Of a DNA stretch of 64,000 bases, positions 6,804 through 15,874 are shown in pieces; the first letter of the stretch is position 1; each line of letters begins with the position of its first letter. The notes beneath the pieces are model-generated. The model was not told where the DNA came from. It searched no databases and saw nothing but the letters and a program-made list of their open reading frames with translations. The DNA lies in assembly GCA_964371945.1 (NCBI GenBank), contig CAYJPA010000018.1, positions 7,966-71,965 of the forward strand. The letters run 5' to 3'. Source of the stretch: CAYJPA01 sp964371945. Lineage in GTDB: Bacteria; Chloroflexota; Chloroflexia; Thermomicrobiales; UBA6265. Both the position numbers and the translations under genes were made by a program.

Positions 6804-9038
6804 ATGTCCACAACAGAGCTCGAAACGAAACCCAAAGCGGCCGCGGCCAAGAAGAAACCCGCGGCCAAGACCACCAAATCAGGAACCCCACGCGCGGGCA
6901 GCGGCCGTTTGGTGATCGTGGAATCGCCCGCTAAAGCGAAGACGATCAGCAAATACCTTGGTCGCGGCTATACCGTCAAAGCGTCGATGGGTCACATCCG
7001 GGATTTGCCGAAGAGCACGCTCGGCGTTGATGTCACCGACGACTTCACGCCGAAGTACCTCGTGCCGCGCGATAAAGTCAAAACGGTCAAGGATCTCAAA
7101 GAGAGTGTCAATGCCGCTCGCGAAGTGATCCTCGCCACCGACCCTGACCGCGAAGGTGAAGCGATCGCCTGGCATTTGATTGCCGCGACCGATGCGAACA
7201 CGAAGCCGGTCAGCCGGGTCGTCTTCCACGAGATCACGCCTGACGCGATCAACCAGGCAATGCTCCATCCACGTCCGATCGACATGGATCTAGTCGACGC
7301 CCAGCAGGCACGGCGGATTCTCGATCGCCTGGTTGGATACACCGTCAGCCCGCTTCTTTGGAAGAAGGTGAAGCGCGGCCTTTCGGCCGGCCGGGTGCAA
7401 ACCGCGGCGCTCCGGATCGTAGTCGAGCGCGAACGGTTGATCGAAGCGTTCGATGCCGTCGAGTACTGGTCGCTCGAGGCCGAGCTCGCCAAGATCACGG
7501 GTCAGGAACTGAAGAAGTCGGACACCTTCACGTCGTCTCTCTTCCGGATCGACGGCAAGAAGGCCGAGTTGAAGACGGGCGCAGAGACCCGCGCCGTGGT
7601 TGAGCGGCTCAAAGACGCCGGTTACCAGGTCGTGAACGTCGCCAAACGCGAGAGTCAGCGACGGCCCTCCGCGCCGTTCATCACCAGCACGCTCCAGCAA
7701 GAAGCGTCTCGGAAACTGAACTTCCCGGTGCGGCGCACGATGCAGATCGCGCAGGAGCTCTACGAGGGCATCGATCTTGGTCCCGAGGGCACGCAGGGCC
7801 TCATTACTTACATGCGAACCGACTCGACCAATGTTGCGGCCAGCGCTCAAGAAGCCGCGCTCGCGACAATCGTGTCGAAATTCGGCCCAGCATTCGTTCC
7901 GGACAAACCGCCTGTTTACACCCGCAAGTCAAAGGGGGCACAGGAGGCGCACGAAGCGATCCGTCCGACTGCTCCAGGTCGCGACCCAGCCAGCATCAAG
8001 GGCTTCTTGTCGGCGCAGCAGTTCCGACTCTACCAGCTCATCTGGCAGCGATTCCTCGCGAGTCAGATGGCGCCGGCGCAGCTCGATGGCACGACCGTCG
8101 ATATCGGCGCCGGCGACGAAAAGGACCTGGCGGCAGGAAAAGATGCGCCGATTATCTTCCGGGCGACCGGCTCAGTGATTCGCTTCCAGGGCTTCATGGC
8201 GGTTTATACCGCCGGCCGCGACGACGGTGATTCCGACGAACTGGACGCCGGAGCACTGCCGCTTCTGGTGCAAGACGAGGCGCTGGATCTCCTCCAGCTT
8301 GTGCCTGCTCAGCACTTCACGCAACCGCCTCCTCGTTACACGGAAGCGACGTTGGTGAAGGCATTGGAAGAGCAGGGGATTGGGCGACCGAGCACCTATG
8401 CGCCGACGATTGCCACGCTCCAGGCACGCTCCTACGTCACTACCGAAGAGAAGAAGCTGGTTCCGACGGAGCTCGGAACCGTGGTGAACGACCTGTTGGT
8501 CGAGCATTTCCCAAGGGTGTTCGATATCGGTTTCACGTCCAAGCTGGAGGATGAGCTCGACGAAATCGCGTCCGGTGACCGGGCCTGGGTGCCGACCCTT
8601 CGAGCGTTCTATGGTCCGTTCACCGAAACGCTGGCAAAGGCCGAAAAGAGCATCGAGCGCGTCAAGCTCAAGGACGAGCCCTCGGGCGAACTGTGCGAAA
8701 AGTGCGGACGGCCGATGGTGATCAAGCTCGGACGCTTTGGTAAGTTCATTGCCTGCAGCGGATTCCCGGAATGCCGGAACTCGCAGCCCTTCCTCGAAAA
8801 GATCGGTGTGCCGTGCCCACAATGCCGCGAGGGCGAGATCTGTGAACGGCGGAGCAAGAAGGGTCGCACCTTTTACGGCTGCAGCCGCTATCCGGAATGC
8901 GATTTTTCGGCGTGGAACAAGCCGGTCAACATTAATTGCGCCAAGTGCGGTTCCTACATGGTCGAAGCCGGCCGTAAGGGCCAAATCAAGTGCCCGAAAT
9001 GCGGCAACGACAACAGCGCGGCCAACGCTGCCGACTAG
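6804..9038 (+). CDS. topA: DNA topoisomerase I (type IA)
   Basis: TopA (744 aa) relaxes negative supercoils by cutting and rejoining one strand. It has a basic Lys/Ala-rich N-terminal tail (1-35), the TOPRIM domain (RLVIVESPAKAKTISKYLG, then ATDPDREGEAIAWH with the metal acids), and the active-site Tyr in LITYMRTDSTNV. Typical core motifs follow (YTEATLVKALEEQGIGRPST). The C-terminus has three Cys4 zinc-ribbon repeats, beginning CEKCGRPM, CPQCREGE and CAKCGSYM. Length is usual for a TopA with three zinc repeats. It starts a plus-strand run with hslV and hslU; no tyrosine-recombinase gene lies between topA and hslV. The short gap before the ATG holds a terminator-like hairpin (see leader entry). 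Confidence 0.97.
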   Translation: MSTTELETKPKAAAAKKKPAAKTTKSGTPRAGSGRLVIVESPAKAKTISKYLGRGYTVKASMGHIRDLPKSTLGVDVTDDFTPKYLVPRDKVKTVKDLKESVNAAREVILATDPDREGEAIAWHLIAATDANTKPVSRVVFHEITPDAINQAMLHPRPIDMDLVDAQQARRILDRLVGYTVSPLLWKKVKRGLSAGRVQTAALRIVVERERLIEAFDAVEYWSLEAELAKITGQELKKSDTFTSSLFRIDGKKAELKTGAETRAVVERLKDAGYQVVNVAKRESQRRPSAPFITSTLQQEASRKLNFPVRRTMQIAQELYEGIDLGPEGTQGLITYMRTDSTNVAASAQEAALATIVSKFGPAFVPDKPPVYTRKSKGAQEAHEAIRPTAPGRDPASIKGFLSAQQFRLYQLIWQRFLASQMAPAQLDGTTVDIGAGDEKDLAAGKDAPIIFRATGSVIRFQGFMAVYTAGRDDGDSDELDAGALPLLVQDEALDLLQLVPAQHFTQPPPRYTEATLVKALEEQGIGRPSTYAPTIATLQARSYVTTEEKKLVPTELGTVVNDLLVEHFPRVFDIGFTSKLEDELDEIASGDRAWVPTLRAFYGPFTETLAKAEKSIERVKLKDEPSGELCEKCGRPMVIKLGRFGKFIACSGFPECRNSQPFLEKIGVPCPQCREGEICERRSKKGRTFYGCSRYPECDFSAWNKPVNINCAKCGSYMVEAGRKGQIKCPKCGNDNSAANAAD

Positions 9039-9155
9039 GAAATCGTTTCCGTCGCGACTTGAGTAGACTTAGGCAAACGGCGGGCGACCAACGGGCGCCT
9101 GCCCGTGTCGCGCACTTCGGCGAATCCCGAGTCGCGGCGTTCAGTGGACCCACCT

Positions 9156-9899
9156 GTGAGCTCCCAGCGCTACGAAATAGGACCGGGTCGCGCTAAGGCG
9201 ACGACGATCCTCGGCGTTCGCCGTGACGGCGTCGTCGCCCTCGCCGGCGACGGCCAGGTTACGCTCGGCGAGGTTGTTCTGAAACACGGCGCACGCAAGA
9301 TCAGAATCCTGCGCGAAGGTCAAGTGCTAGCCGGTTTCGCGGGAGCCGTGGCCGACGCGCTGACGCTGTTCGAGAAGTTCGAAGCCCAGCTCAAAGCATG
9401 GGACGGCAACTTGCGCCGTGCTTCCGTCGAGCTCGCCAAAGAGTGGCGGACGGATCGTTATCTACGGCGGCTTGAAGCGCAATTGATCGTGGCGGACGTC
9501 GATTCGATTCTGGTGCTATCCGGTGAAGGGGATGTGATCGAACCTGACGACGGAATCGCCGCGATCGGCTCCGGCGCGCCGTACGCGACTGCCGCCGCAA
9601 AGGCATTGCTGACCTATAGCGAAATGGATGCCCGCGAAATCGTGGAAGCCGCGATGCGGATCGCGGCGAACCTTTGCATCTATACGAACGACCACATCAC
9701 GATCGAGAGCTTTCGGCGGGAATCGGACGGTGAGGTCATCGGCAAAGCAGAGACGATCGAGGGAACGCAACTTCTGACTCCACCGCCGGCAGCCAATTCC
9801 CTAGTGGACAACGACACAGAAGATGACGACGAGGATGAAGACGAGCTCGAACAGAACGCCTCGGACGTGAATGACGACGCGGAAGAGGAGCGGAACTAA
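9156..9899 (+). CDS. hslV: HslV (ClpQ) proteasome-like peptidase
   Basis: HslV is the N-terminal-nucleophile threonine peptidase of the HslUV complex. The core begins at TTILGVRRDG with the nucleophile Thr, followed by LAGDGQVTLGE, the catalytic-Lys segment LKHGARKIR, VLAGFAGAVADALTLFE, and AIGSGAPYATAAAKALL. Instead of starting right before the Thr, the frame has an extra N-terminal stretch. The GTG at 9156 is chosen because GTGGA lies seven bases upstream and gives a 15-residue leader (SSQRYEIGPGRAKA); a GTG at 9105 would add 17 more residues with no ribosome-binding site. Either way a propeptide must be removed to expose the Thr. The C-terminus carries an unusual acidic tail of about 35 residues (DDDEDEDELEQNASD). 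The stop overlaps the hslU start (TAATG). Confidence 0.93.
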   Translation: MSSQRYEIGPGRAKATTILGVRRDGVVALAGDGQVTLGEVVLKHGARKIRILREGQVLAGFAGAVADALTLFEKFEAQLKAWDGNLRRASVELAKEWRTDRYLRRLEAQLIVADVDSILVLSGEGDVIEPDDGIAAIGSGAPYATAAAKALLTYSEMDAREIVEAAMRIAANLCIYTNDHITIESFRRESDGEVIGKAETIEGTQLLTPPPAANSLVDNDTEDDDEDEDELEQNASDVNDDAEEERN

Positions 9900-11392
9900 T
9901 GGTTGAAGCGATTGCAAAGCCGGCGCAAGCAGGAACAGGCGGCCGGGGCACGACTGAAAAGGCAATCGACCGCACACATATGGAGAACCTGACTCCAGCG
10001 GCGATCGTGGCCGAGCTGGACCGCTTCATTGTCGGTCAGATTGACGCAAAGCGAGCGGTCGCGGTCGCGCTTCGCAACCGATTTCGGCGGCAAATGTTGC
10101 CGGATGAGCTCCGGCAGGAGATCCAACCGAAAAACATTCTGATGATTGGCCCGACCGGCGTCGGCAAAACGGAGATCGCCCGCCGGGTGGCGAAGATCGT
10201 CGATGCCCCGTTCATCAAAGTCGAAGCGACGAAATTCACCGAGGTCGGTTACGTCGGCCGCGATGTCGAGTCGATCGTGCGCGATCTCGTTGAGATCGCG
10301 ATCAGCAATCTTCATGGTCAACGACTCGAACAGGTGAAGGACGAGGCCGCACGAACTGCCGCGCAGCGCCTGGTAGAGCTGCTCGCGGATCAGCAGCTCT
10401 CGAAAAAGCCGGTGCGTGTCGGGCGCAAGGCGCAAGCCGACGGCGACGAGCTGTCCGATGAGGGCGAAATCCACCGTCAGGAGGTGGCGACGAAGCGCAG
10501 ATTGCAGCGCGAGCAGAAGCGCCTACTGTTGCTGCTGAACTCGGATGCGCTCGAGGAGGAGACTGTCGAGATCGAGATCGAGCCGGAGGAGTTCGTCGAT
10601 GAGTACAACCCGCTCGATTTCGTCGCCGGCATGACTCCAGACGATCTCTACGATACGTTCCAGGATTTCCTCGGCGGGCTAACGCCGCGAAGGCCGACCC
10701 GAAGACGGGTTTCGGTGCGTGAGGCACGCCGCATTTTGACGCAGCAGGAGGCAAACCGGCTGGTCGATATCGACGCGGTGATCGACGAAGCGATACAGCG
10801 CGTCGAAGAAGCGTCGGTCGTCTTTTTGGATGAGATTGACAAGACGATCTCGTCATCGGAGTACGGCGCCGATGTTTCAGGCGAGGGCGTGCAGCGAGAC
10901 TTGCTGCCGATCGTCGAAGGCTCAGTGGTGATGACGCGCTATGGCGCGGTGAAGACCGACCACGTGCTCTTCATCGCCGCGGGAGCGTTTCACAACACGC
11001 GGCCCTCGGATTTGATTCCCGAATTGCAGGGCCGGTTTCCGATTCGGGTCGAGCTGAATAGCCTCACTGAGGATGATCTGTTCGCGATCCTGACCGAACC
11101 CCAAAACGCGCTGACCAAGCAATACCAGGCCCTACTTGGCACGGAGGGTCTCGCGCTCGAGTTCACCCAGGACGGCATGCGCGAGATGGCCCGTCTCGCG
11201 ACCGAGGTCAACGCTCGAACGGAAGACATCGGCGCCAGGCGCTTGCATACGATCGTCGAAAAGGTGATCGAAGAGATTTCGTTCGACGCGCAAAATTACA
11301 GCGGGCAAACGGTGACGATTGATCGCACGTTTGTCGCGGAGCGTGTTGGAGAAGTGGCGGCGGACGACGATCTCAGCAACTTCATCTTGTAG
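9899..11392 (+). CDS. hslU: HslU (ClpY) ATPase subunit of the HslUV protease
   Basis: This AAA+ unfoldase feeds proteins to HslV. It shows LDRFIVGQIDAKRAVAVALR, Walker A IGPTGVGKTEIARR, the pore loop GYVGRD, an enlarged I-domain (about residues 150-290), Walker B VVFLDEIDK, the sensor region VLFIAAGAFHNTRPSDLIPE, the arginine-finger region GRFPIRVEL, and the family C-terminus ending LSNFIL. At 497 aa it is longer than the roughly 440-450 aa of enterobacterial HslU, owing to about 25 extra N-terminal residues and the long, charged I-domain. It is translationally coupled to hslV by a one-base overlap. A start at the internal ATG (HMENLTPAAIV) is possible and would trim the N-terminal extension. 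Confidence 0.96.
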   Translation: MVEAIAKPAQAGTGGRGTTEKAIDRTHMENLTPAAIVAELDRFIVGQIDAKRAVAVALRNRFRRQMLPDELRQEIQPKNILMIGPTGVGKTEIARRVAKIVDAPFIKVEATKFTEVGYVGRDVESIVRDLVEIAISNLHGQRLEQVKDEAARTAAQRLVELLADQQLSKKPVRVGRKAQADGDELSDEGEIHRQEVATKRRLQREQKRLLLLLNSDALEEETVEIEIEPEEFVDEYNPLDFVAGMTPDDLYDTFQDFLGGLTPRRPTRRRVSVREARRILTQQEANRLVDIDAVIDEAIQRVEEASVVFLDEIDKTISSSEYGADVSGEGVQRDLLPIVEGSVVMTRYGAVKTDHVLFIAAGAFHNTRPSDLIPELQGRFPIRVELNSLTEDDLFAILTEPQNALTKQYQALLGTEGLALEFTQDGMREMARLATEVNARTEDIGARRLHTIVEKVIEEISFDAQNYSGQTVTIDRTFVAERVGEVAADDDLSNFIL

Positions 11393-11476
11393 CACAAGGC
11401 GCAATAGTCAAGATGGCTCACGCATCGGATTGTTCCGTATGCCTGAATCCGTTTCGCTCAACGGTGCAAAACACGT

Positions 11477-11505
11477 TTGACATGCTATAGGGCGGGTGTT
11501 ACATT
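11477..11505 (+). promoter_or_regulatory. Promoter of the peptide ABC transporter operon
   Basis: A perfect TTGACA at 11477-11482, 17-bp spacer, and TACATT at 11500-11505 (4 of 6 to TATAAT). The start point would be near 11512, leaving a 5' leader of about 105 nt before the first permease gene. Confidence 0.7.
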
Positions 11506-11616
11506 GCGCCCGCTCGTGGCAACCATCAACAAATGTGGGCTCGATTTGCGGTTGTTGTGACCCTTGGCCTGGGATCCCTTGCCGGCAGAACATCGCGGCA
11601 GTAGGACGACATAACA

Positions 11617-12555
11617 ATGCTGCGATATGCACTCCAACGCATGATCTGGTTCATCCCCACGTTGCTGGCGATGACCGCCGTCACGTTCGGGATCATGCAG
11701 CTCACGCCGGGCAGTCCGTTCGATGTCGCGAATGCCAACGGCCTGACCCCGGACATGATTAAAGCACTCGAAAAGCACTATGGATTAGACAAGCCAATCT
11801 ACGAGCGCTTCGTGCTTTACATCTGGAATTCTCTTCACGGAAGCTTCGGTGTCTCGTACGCGTACCGCCCGCAGCAGGTCAGCGATATCATCGAGCGCAC
11901 GCTTCCGATCTCGCTTCACCTAGGCGTCATGGCAACAATTTTCGCGATCGTCTGCGGTATGACGCTCGGCATCTTGGCCGCGATCAACCAAAATGGCATT
12001 CTCGATTACCTCTCAATCGGTCTTGCGATTCTCTTCTATAGCATGCCGAATTTCGTCATGGGATTCATCCTGATCCTGGTGTTCGCGGTTTGGCTGCCGG
12101 ACGCCGGCATCAGCCTCGGTTTGCGCGTCAGTGGATGGGATTCTCCAAAAGACTGGGTCTTGCCGACGGTCGCGCTCGGAGCAGCCCCACTTGCTACGCT
12201 TGCAAGGTATACGCGTTCCAGCATGATCGATGTCATACGGTCGGACTATGTGCGAACCGCGCGAGCAAAAGGTCTGGCGGAACGCAAAGTCATCCTCAAA
12301 CACGTTTTGAAGAATGCGTTGATCCCAGTCGTGACGCTGATCGGCCCGATCTTTGCCGCCGTGGGCACCGGCTCGTTTTTCGTCGAGCGCATATTCAACG
12401 TTCCCGGAATGGGCAAGTTTTATGTGGACAGCATGCAGGCAAAGGATCAAACGATGATCCTCGCCGTCACGCTGATTTACGGGGTTTTCCTGGCATCGAT
12501 GAATCTGATCGTTGATCTGCTTTACGGCGTGATCGACCCGAGAATCCGGTATTGA
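11617..12555 (+). CDS. Peptide ABC transporter permease (OppB/DppB type)
   Basis: This is the first membrane subunit of a peptide importer (312 aa, about six membrane segments). The N-terminal MLRYALQRMIWFIPTLLAMT and the early LTPGSPFD motif are typical of OppB/DppB. The ATPase-contacting EAA-like loop reads YTRSSMIDVIRSDYVRTARA followed by KGLAERKV, and the C-terminus ends GVIDPRIRY, a common DppB ending. It begins an operon of five genes (permease, permease, ATPase, ATPase, binding protein) with short gaps. Whether the substrate is dipeptides, oligopeptides or another solute such as nickel cannot be told from the permease. Confidence 0.95.
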   Translation: MLRYALQRMIWFIPTLLAMTAVTFGIMQLTPGSPFDVANANGLTPDMIKALEKHYGLDKPIYERFVLYIWNSLHGSFGVSYAYRPQQVSDIIERTLPISLHLGVMATIFAIVCGMTLGILAAINQNGILDYLSIGLAILFYSMPNFVMGFILILVFAVWLPDAGISLGLRVSGWDSPKDWVLPTVALGAAPLATLARYTRSSMIDVIRSDYVRTARAKGLAERKVILKHVLKNALIPVVTLIGPIFAAVGTGSFFVERIFNVPGMGKFYVDSMQAKDQTMILAVTLIYGVFLASMNLIVDLLYGVIDPRIRY

Positions 12556-12603
12556 TGACCGTGCTCATCGACGCCGTTGGCTGCAGCTCATTCGGGAGCA
12601 CAC

Positions 12604-13596
12604 ATGTCCCAACATAGCGGTCATCCCGACGAAATCGACCTCGCGCTACGACACGGCGCTACTGAGTATCCGGGGCCGATCGTCGAGGCAGAGCTGGGGC
12701 CGCTTGGCGAGCTTGGCGCTGAAGCCGAGATGCAGGTTCGCAAGCAATCGAGCTTGTGGGGGGATGCCTGGCGCCGCCTTCTGAGAAACAAATTGGCCGT
12801 CATCGGTCTGGTTTTGGTCGTTTCTTTCTTCACGATCGCGATCATCGGACCGGCGATAGCACCGTACGGGGAAAGCGAGGTCGTTGATCCCCGGCTTGTT
12901 CGGATGTCGCCGAGCTGGACGTGGCCATTTGGCCTGGACGCAAACGGTCGGGACATCTTTAGTCGCATGTTGTACGGGGCTCGGGTATCGCTGCTTGTCG
13001 GTGTCGTGGCGTACATCATTATCCTCTCCATCGCGATTCCGATCGGTTCGATTGCAGGGTTCTACGGAGGCAAGATCGATCTTGCATTGATGCGCCTGGT
13101 CGACGTGATTTTCACGATCCCGCAGGTGCTTCTCGTTTTGATGTTCGTCAACTGGCGTGGTCCGGGTTTAACGAACATCTTCTTGGCGATCGGTTTGATC
13201 GGCTGGGTGACTGAATCCAGGTTGATTCGCGGTCAGTTCCTGACGCTTCGTGAGCAGGATTTCGTCAAGGCGTCACGCGTCGCCGGCGCGAGTGGGCCAT
13301 ACATCATCCTGCGTCACTTATTGCCGAACAGCATGACGCCGATCATTGTCGCCGCGACGTTCGGCATCCCGACCGCGATCTTTACTGAAGCCGCAATTAG
13401 CTTCGTCGGTGTCGGTATTCGACCGCCGCAAGCGAGCTGGGGGCAGATGGTTGGCGCGGCGAGTCAGCCGGGGATCGTTCAGACAGACCCGCATATGCTT
13501 GTGTTTCCGGTTCTCGCAATTGGCCTGACCATGCTCGGATTTACTTTTCTCGGTGATGGTCTCCGCGACGCACTCGATCCAAAGGGCAACGACTAA
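12604..13596 (+). CDS. Peptide ABC transporter permease (OppC/DppC type)
   Basis: The second permease is 330 aa. After a cytoplasmic N-tail of about 60 residues rich in His, Glu and Gly, it has the OppC N-terminal segment (WRRLLRNKLAVIGLVLVVS), GLDANGRDIFSRMLYGARVS, the EAA-like loop FVKASRVAGASGPYIILRH with LLPNSMTPI, and the C-terminal FLGDGLRDALDPK seen in nearly all OppC/DppC proteins. The ATG at 12604 is preferred because CGGGAG lies five bases upstream; an in-frame TTG at 12577 would add nine residues. The gap to the first permease is 48 nt. Confidence 0.95.
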   Translation: MSQHSGHPDEIDLALRHGATEYPGPIVEAELGPLGELGAEAEMQVRKQSSLWGDAWRRLLRNKLAVIGLVLVVSFFTIAIIGPAIAPYGESEVVDPRLVRMSPSWTWPFGLDANGRDIFSRMLYGARVSLLVGVVAYIIILSIAIPIGSIAGFYGGKIDLALMRLVDVIFTIPQVLLVLMFVNWRGPGLTNIFLAIGLIGWVTESRLIRGQFLTLREQDFVKASRVAGASGPYIILRHLLPNSMTPIIVAATFGIPTAIFTEAAISFVGVGIRPPQASWGQMVGAASQPGIVQTDPHMLVFPVLAIGLTMLGFTFLGDGLRDALDPKGND

Positions 13597-13620
13597 TCAG
13601 ACCCGCGACGGAGGCTCGTT

Positions 13621-14703
13621 TTGTCGACAACCACTGCTTCATCAACTTCGGCGAGGACCTACTCCGACAACATGCCCGGTCGATCCGTGCTGGAGGTCAA
13701 CAATCTCAAGACGCAATTCTTCACGCGCTCAGGCGTCGTCTTTGCGGTTGACGACATCTCGTTTCGCGTCGGTGAAGGAGAAACGCTTGGAATCGTCGGC
13801 GAATCAGGGTGCGGGAAGAGCGTCACCTCACTGAGCATTATGCGCCTCGTGCCGAATCCCCCCGGCAAAGTCGTCGGCGGCGAAGTTCTGCTGACGGTCG
13901 ATGGCAAAACACGGGACATCCTCAAAGTTTCCGACGGCGAGATGCGCGGTGTGCGCGGCAATAGCATTGCCATGATCTTTCAAGATCCGATGACGTCGCT
14001 CAATCCCGTCTACACAATCGGGGACCAGATCATGGAGCCGTTGATGCTCCATCTGGGACTCACTAAGAACGAAGCCGAGCAGCGTGCTATCGACCTCCTG
14101 AAGCGGGTCGGGATCCCTGCTCCTGAAGATCGCTTCCATTCCTATCCGCATCAGTTTTCGGGCGGCATGAGACAGCGGGTGATGATCGCAATCGCGTTGG
14201 CGTGCAACCCGAAGGTGCTTATTGCCGACGAACCGACCACCGCGCTAGACGTCACGATCCAGGCTCAGATTCTTGACCTGATGGCAGGGCTGAACAGAGA
14301 CTTCGGAACGGCAATCATCCTGATCACTCATGATCTGGGTGTGGTCGCCGAGGTTTGCAAGCGCGTGATCGTGATGTATGCCGGAAAGATCATTGAACAA
14401 GGCCCAGCGGTAAAACTGTTCGAGACACCGCAGCACCCGTACACAATGGGATTGCTGAAATCCATTCCGAGGTTGGGGCACGATGTCAAAGAGCGGTTGG
14501 CGCCGATTGGTGGACTTCCGCCTGATCTGCTTTCGCCGCCCAAGGGTTGCCGGTTTCGTCCTCGTTGTCCTCGACGGCAGTCAAAGTGCGAAGAGACGCC
14601 GCCACTTGTCGAGACGAGCCCCGGGCAATTCGCGGCATGCTGGTTCCCGGGTGGAACCGATCTTGAACCTGCCGGAGCTCAGACCGGAAACGGGCAGGGC
14701 TAG
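13621..14703 (+). CDS. Peptide ABC transporter ATP-binding protein (OppD/DppD type)
   Basis: This 360-aa OppD-type ATPase has Walker A GESGCGKSV, signature FSGGMRQRVMIAIAL, Walker B VLIADEPTTALD, switch His in LITHDLGVV and a C-terminal CRFRPRCPRRQSKC domain. The start is a TTG at 13621, supported by GGAGG at 13610-13614 with six-base spacing. Compared with the orphan OppD at 2321-3436 it has the same core but a different N-terminal tail (STTTASSTSARTYSDN), so they are paralogues and not a recent duplication. Confidence 0.95.
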   Translation: MSTTTASSTSARTYSDNMPGRSVLEVNNLKTQFFTRSGVVFAVDDISFRVGEGETLGIVGESGCGKSVTSLSIMRLVPNPPGKVVGGEVLLTVDGKTRDILKVSDGEMRGVRGNSIAMIFQDPMTSLNPVYTIGDQIMEPLMLHLGLTKNEAEQRAIDLLKRVGIPAPEDRFHSYPHQFSGGMRQRVMIAIALACNPKVLIADEPTTALDVTIQAQILDLMAGLNRDFGTAIILITHDLGVVAEVCKRVIVMYAGKIIEQGPAVKLFETPQHPYTMGLLKSIPRLGHDVKERLAPIGGLPPDLLSPPKGCRFRPRCPRRQSKCEETPPLVETSPGQFAACWFPGGTDLEPAGAQTGNGQG

Positions 14704-14706
14704 CAG

Positions 14707-15723
14707 ATGACGGCAACTATCAAAGCCAACAGTCCGGCCAAGACCAACGGCGCCCGACCGGAAGAGATTCTTCGAATCGAGAATCTCAAGAAGTATTTCA
14801 AGATCGGCGGCGGCTTCCTGGGCGGTAGTGGAATCTTGATCCGCGCTGTCGACGATGTCAGCTTCGCTGTCAAACGCGGTGAAACGTTCGGCCTAGTCGG
14901 CGAGTCTGGGTGCGGCAAGACGACGCTCGGGCAAACAATCATTCGCCTGTATGAGCCAACCTCAGGAAACATCATCTTCAACGGAACGAATCTCAGCACG
15001 CTTTCTTCCGGCAAAATGCGTCCTTTTCGCAAAGATGTGCAGATGATCTTCCAGGATCCTTCGGCTTCACTGGATCCTCGCATGACCATCGGCTCCGTCA
15101 TTTCGGAGCCATTGAACATCGCTAACATTGGAACGAGATCTGAACGGCGTGAAAAGGTCCAGGATCTTCTTCGCGTGGTGGGCCTCAACGCCTACTTTTC
15201 CAACCGGTATCCACACGAGTTTTCGGGTGGACAGCGACAACGTATCGGCATTGCTCGCGCGTTGGCGCTCAACCCGCAGCTAGTCATTTGCGATGAACCG
15301 GTTTCGGCGCTGGACGTGTCGATTCAGGCGCAAGTGCTGAATCTGTTGAAACAGCTGCAGGAGCAGTTCAACCTGACCTATCTCTTCATCGCTCACAATC
15401 TTGCCGTGGTGGCGCATATCGCCGATCGGATCGGCGTCATGTATCTCGGCAAATTGGTCGAGGTGTGCGATTCGCGCACGATCACTGAATCGCCGAAGCA
15501 TCCGTATACGCAGGCCCTCATCTCGGCGATTCCCTTACCAATGCCCGGCCGGGCACGGCAACGAATCATCCTGGAAGGCGACGTGCCGAGTCCAGCGAAT
15601 CCGCCATCCGGTTGTCGATTCCATCCTCGCTGCCCGATTGCGCGGGAAAACTGTGCGGAGTTCGAGCCCGTACTGGAAGAAAAGGGGAGCGGCCATTGGG
15701 TCGCCTGCCATTACGCGTCGTGA
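14707..15723 (+). CDS. Peptide ABC transporter ATP-binding protein (OppF/DppF type)
   Basis: This 338-aa OppF-type ATPase starts three bases after the OppD stop. Motifs: Walker A GESGCGKTT, signature FSGGQRQRIGIARAL, Walker B LVICDEPVSALD, and CRFHPRCPIARENC near the C-terminus. It has a short insertion before the first strand (GGGFLGGSGILI) that is shared by many OppF proteins. It completes the ATPase pair of the transporter whose permeases precede it and whose binding protein follows. Confidence 0.95.
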   Translation: MTATIKANSPAKTNGARPEEILRIENLKKYFKIGGGFLGGSGILIRAVDDVSFAVKRGETFGLVGESGCGKTTLGQTIIRLYEPTSGNIIFNGTNLSTLSSGKMRPFRKDVQMIFQDPSASLDPRMTIGSVISEPLNIANIGTRSERREKVQDLLRVVGLNAYFSNRYPHEFSGGQRQRIGIARALALNPQLVICDEPVSALDVSIQAQVLNLLKQLQEQFNLTYLFIAHNLAVVAHIADRIGVMYLGKLVEVCDSRTITESPKHPYTQALISAIPLPMPGRARQRIILEGDVPSPANPPSGCRFHPRCPIARENCAEFEPVLEEKGSGHWVACHYAS

Positions 15724-15740
15724 GGAGGTTTTGCCTAGAC

Positions 15741-15770
15741 TTTGCATTTTGCTCGGTGTTTGGATAGGAT
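15741..15770 (+). promoter_or_regulatory. Weak promoter candidate and hairpins ahead of the binding-protein gene
   Basis: TTTGCA at 15741-15746 and TAGGAT at 15765-15770 (each 4 of 6) are spaced by 18. Right after lie two small stems, TTCGGT/ACCGAA near 15770-15787 and CGTGGC/GCCACG further on. Binding proteins are needed in excess of permeases, so an extra promoter or mRNA-stabilising hairpins here would make sense, but this is inference. Confidence 0.35.
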
Positions 15771-15874
15771 TCGGTGCACGGACCGAACCGAACAAGTTAA
15801 TTTCGGGAGGATCGTCGGCCGTGGCATCGGCGCCACGTTCGATGTGATCACTTGATGACACGGAGGGATTCGAA

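Noticed and set aside
8172..8984. 270-codon frame antisense to topA
   Set aside because: Mirror of the TopA zinc-finger region without its own family features.
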